Positions 62,686-64,000 of a stretch of DNA of 64,000 nt are shown one piece after another. The DNA lies in NCBI RefSeq assembly GCF_014217545.1, contig NZ_CP043178.1, positions 1,798,001 to 1,862,000 on the forward strand, in the 5' to 3' direction. The translations under genes and the position numbers were made by a program. The notes under the pieces are model-generated. The model was not told where the DNA came from, did not search any database, and was given only the letters and a program-made list of their open reading frames with translations. The stretch comes from Pseudarthrobacter sp. NBSH8 (GTDB lineage: Bacteria > Actinomycetota > Actinomycetes > Actinomycetales > Micrococcaceae). Numbering within the stretch: the stretch's first letter is position 1; every line of letters begins with the position of its first letter.

Positions 62686-63138
62686 ATGGCTTCTGCATCA
62701 GCTATTTCCCGTCCCACCTCAGCTACCGGCATTGGACGGCGCGTCCTCGCCGGGGTCGCCGGAGGCATCGCCGGCGGTATCGTCTTCGGCATGCTCATGG
62801 CCGTGATGGGCATGCTGCCCGTCATCGCGTCCATGGTCGGCTCCACCTCCGCGGTGATCGGGTTCGGCGTCCATCTGATGATTTCGGTGATGATCGGCCT
62901 CGGCCTGACGGTGCTCTTCGGCAACCGGTTTCTCACCGGGTACGGCCGCGGCGCCCTCGTCGGACTCGGCTACGGGGCCATCTGGTGGGTCCTGGGCCCG
63001 CTGATGATCATGCCGGCCATGATGGGCATGCCCCTTTTTGCTATTGATCTCACCGCCCTGATGAGTCTCATGGGCCACATGATTTATGGCGTTATTCTGG
63101 GAGTGGTGGCGGTCCGCGTCCTCAAGAGCCGGGCATGA
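62686..63138 (+). CDS. small membrane protein, 150 aa, unknown
   Basis: Four hydrophobic helices rich in Gly and Met (GIGRRVLAGVAGGIAGGIVF, MISVMIGLGLTVLFG, ALVGLGYGAIWWVLGPLMIM). No family with known function was recognised. The ATG at 62686 follows GGAAGG. Its stop overlaps the Crp/Fnr ATG by 4 bp, so the two are coupled and the protein may act in the same stress or redox response. Confidence 0.8.
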   Translation: MASASAISRPTSATGIGRRVLAGVAGGIAGGIVFGMLMAVMGMLPVIASMVGSTSAVIGFGVHLMISVMIGLGLTVLFGNRFLTGYGRGALVGLGYGAIWWVLGPLMIMPAMMGMPLFAIDLTALMSLMGHMIYGVILGVVAVRVLKSRA

Positions 63139-63923
63139 CCGATTCCTGCCGGGTCGATGTGGGGGCCACCGTCTCCGGAGACCTGCGACCGTGGGCCCCG
63201 CGGCAACGAGAGGCCGACCCCCTCATGGCAGGACCCACTGACCCGTTCAGTTGTTTGAATGAAGTTGATCTGTTCGCTGACCTCAGTGCACAGGAGATCG
63301 AGGCCATGGACCTTATGGCCCCGGCCCGGCTGTTCCGCCGCGGCGAGTTGTTGTTCAGCCAAAGTCAGCCCGTCACGGCCCTGTTCATCCTCAAGTCCGG
63401 CCGGGTGCGTGTTTTCCGGGTGGCCGAGGATGGCAAGGCCCTGACCATGGCCATCCTGGAGCCGGGCGCGGTGTTCGGGGAAATGATGCTCGTGGGCCAG
63501 CGGATGTATGACAACTACGCCGAGGCCATCGAAGACGCAGCGATCTGCCAGCTCAGCGTGGACGAGGTGGAACGGTTCCTGCTCTCGGATCCGCGCATCG
63601 CTATCCGGATCTCGCGGCTCCTGGGCGAACAGGTCGCCCGCCTTGAAGAACGCCTCACCGACCTGGCATTGCGGCCGCTCTCGGCCCAAGTGGCGTCCAC
63701 CCTGCTCAAACTCGGTGACGCCGCGGGGCCGCCGCGCTTCGGGCAGGCCCGGACCATCCACCTGACCCACGAACAGCTCGCCGGCCTCCTCGGCGCCTCA
63801 CGGGAGGCCACCAGCAAGATCATGGGTGACCTCACAGCTAAAAAAGCCATCCGCCAGGGCCGCGGACGCATCGTCATCCAGGACCGCGACGTCCTGCGCA
63901 CACTGGCCCGGAGCTCCTCATGA
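63135..63923 (+). CDS. Crp/Fnr-family transcriptional regulator
   Basis: 262 aa. A cyclic-nucleotide-binding fold occupies residues 40-160 (ARLFRRGELLFSQSQPVTAL, LEPGAVFGEMMLVGQ), the dimer helix is SRLLGEQVARLEERL and the helix-turn-helix is LTHEQLAGLLGASREATSKI. No Fe-S cysteine cluster is seen at the N-terminus, so it is not a canonical Fnr. ATG 63135 overlaps the upstream gene; ATG 63225 (MAGPTDPF) is an alternative. It overlaps the next gene by 4 bp. Confidence 0.9.
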   Translation: MTDSCRVDVGATVSGDLRPWAPRQREADPLMAGPTDPFSCLNEVDLFADLSAQEIEAMDLMAPARLFRRGELLFSQSQPVTALFILKSGRVRVFRVAEDGKALTMAILEPGAVFGEMMLVGQRMYDNYAEAIEDAAICQLSVDEVERFLLSDPRIAIRISRLLGEQVARLEERLTDLALRPLSAQVASTLLKLGDAAGPPRFGQARTIHLTHEQLAGLLGASREATSKIMGDLTAKKAIRQGRGRIVIQDRDVLRTLARSSS

Positions 63924-64000
63924 TCACCGCCACGTTTTACGGCCAGGTGATCGCCCGCTCCGGCCAGACGGTGTATCTGGAGGGCAACCATTACTTCCCC
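63920..64000 (+). CDS. DUF427 domain protein, 5' part (runs off the window)
   Basis: Starts at the ATG overlapping the Crp/Fnr stop (ATGA) and reads MITATFYGQVIARSGQTVYL then EGNHYFP before the window ends. This aligns with the start of the DUF427 protein at 55344 (NGTVLAEAPRDELIKIEGNW, then YFP). The rest lies outside the window. Confidence 0.75.
   Translation, partial: MITATFYGQVIARSGQTVYLEGNHYFP

Noticed and set aside
1..64000. tRNA, rRNA, riboswitch or CRISPR array
   Set aside because: No cloverleaf-like sequence, conserved rRNA segment, known aptamer or regularly spaced repeat was seen; weak RNAs could be missed by eye.

Overview
The window is high-GC actinobacterial DNA, most like the Arthrobacter/Pseudarthrobacter group of Micrococcaceae. 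This rests on GTG-rich starts, tightly coupled operons, an actinobacterial-type xylose isomerase, ROK, LacI and DeoR sugar regulators and a SARP regulator. It is an inference from gene content, not a database match.

1-23 kb is sugar metabolism. The end of a DeoR regulator is coupled to a D-2-hydroxyacid dehydrogenase and meets a phosphomannomutase/phosphoglucomutase. An alpha/beta hydrolase follows. The xylose/alditol locus comes next: aldose epimerase, ROK repressor and alditol oxidase on minus, and xylA, xylB and a Gfo/Idh dehydrogenase on plus. Then come an NCS1 permease and a seven-gene minus-strand operon (binding protein, two permeases, Gfo/Idh, epimerase, ThuA, Gfo/Idh). That operon runs from a LacI-controlled promoter near 20.8 kb to a terminator at 13.35 kb. 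An aldo/keto reductase converges on lacI.

23-31 kb is genome debris and mobile DNA. Two near-identical IS3-family (IS407-group-like) copies each have 4-bp target duplications. One splits a LysR gene that was already fused to a frameshifted serine recombinase; the other splits a second IS3-type element. Remnants of triosephosphate isomerase and glyoxalase genes and one intact diguanylate cyclase lie among them.

31-47 kb is an accessory conflict-type island. One operon encodes a V8-like serine protease, a second trypsin-like protease with extra N- and C-terminal regions, a STAND-type NTPase and a trypsin-like protease fused to an EndoG-like DRGH nuclease. Opposite lie an astacin-like metalloprotease, a small coupled ORF and a metalloprotease C-terminal fragment. 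A SARP/BTAD regulator, a 145-aa unknown protein, a lipase-like alpha/beta hydrolase and a KAP-type NTPase follow. Six TAACGN-N5-TAACGN direct repeats (11-bp period) lie upstream of these units, most about 8 bp from a -10-like hexamer. That is the known architecture of SARP sites and suggests the island is one regulon. No effector has a visible signal peptide.

47-55 kb is a catabolic operon (aldehyde dehydrogenase, unknown protein, M19 dipeptidase-like protein, unknown protein, RidA) divergent from a LysR regulator, with a BCCT transporter beyond a strong terminator. A betaine or quaternary-amine substrate is plausible. 55-64 kb holds DUF427 proteins, two disulfide oxidoreductases, a GH15 glucoamylase, a TVP38/DedA-like protein, a CDP-alcohol phosphatidyltransferase, a methyltransferase, a small membrane protein and a Crp/Fnr regulator with a candidate box upstream. 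No tRNA, rRNA or CRISPR array was seen.
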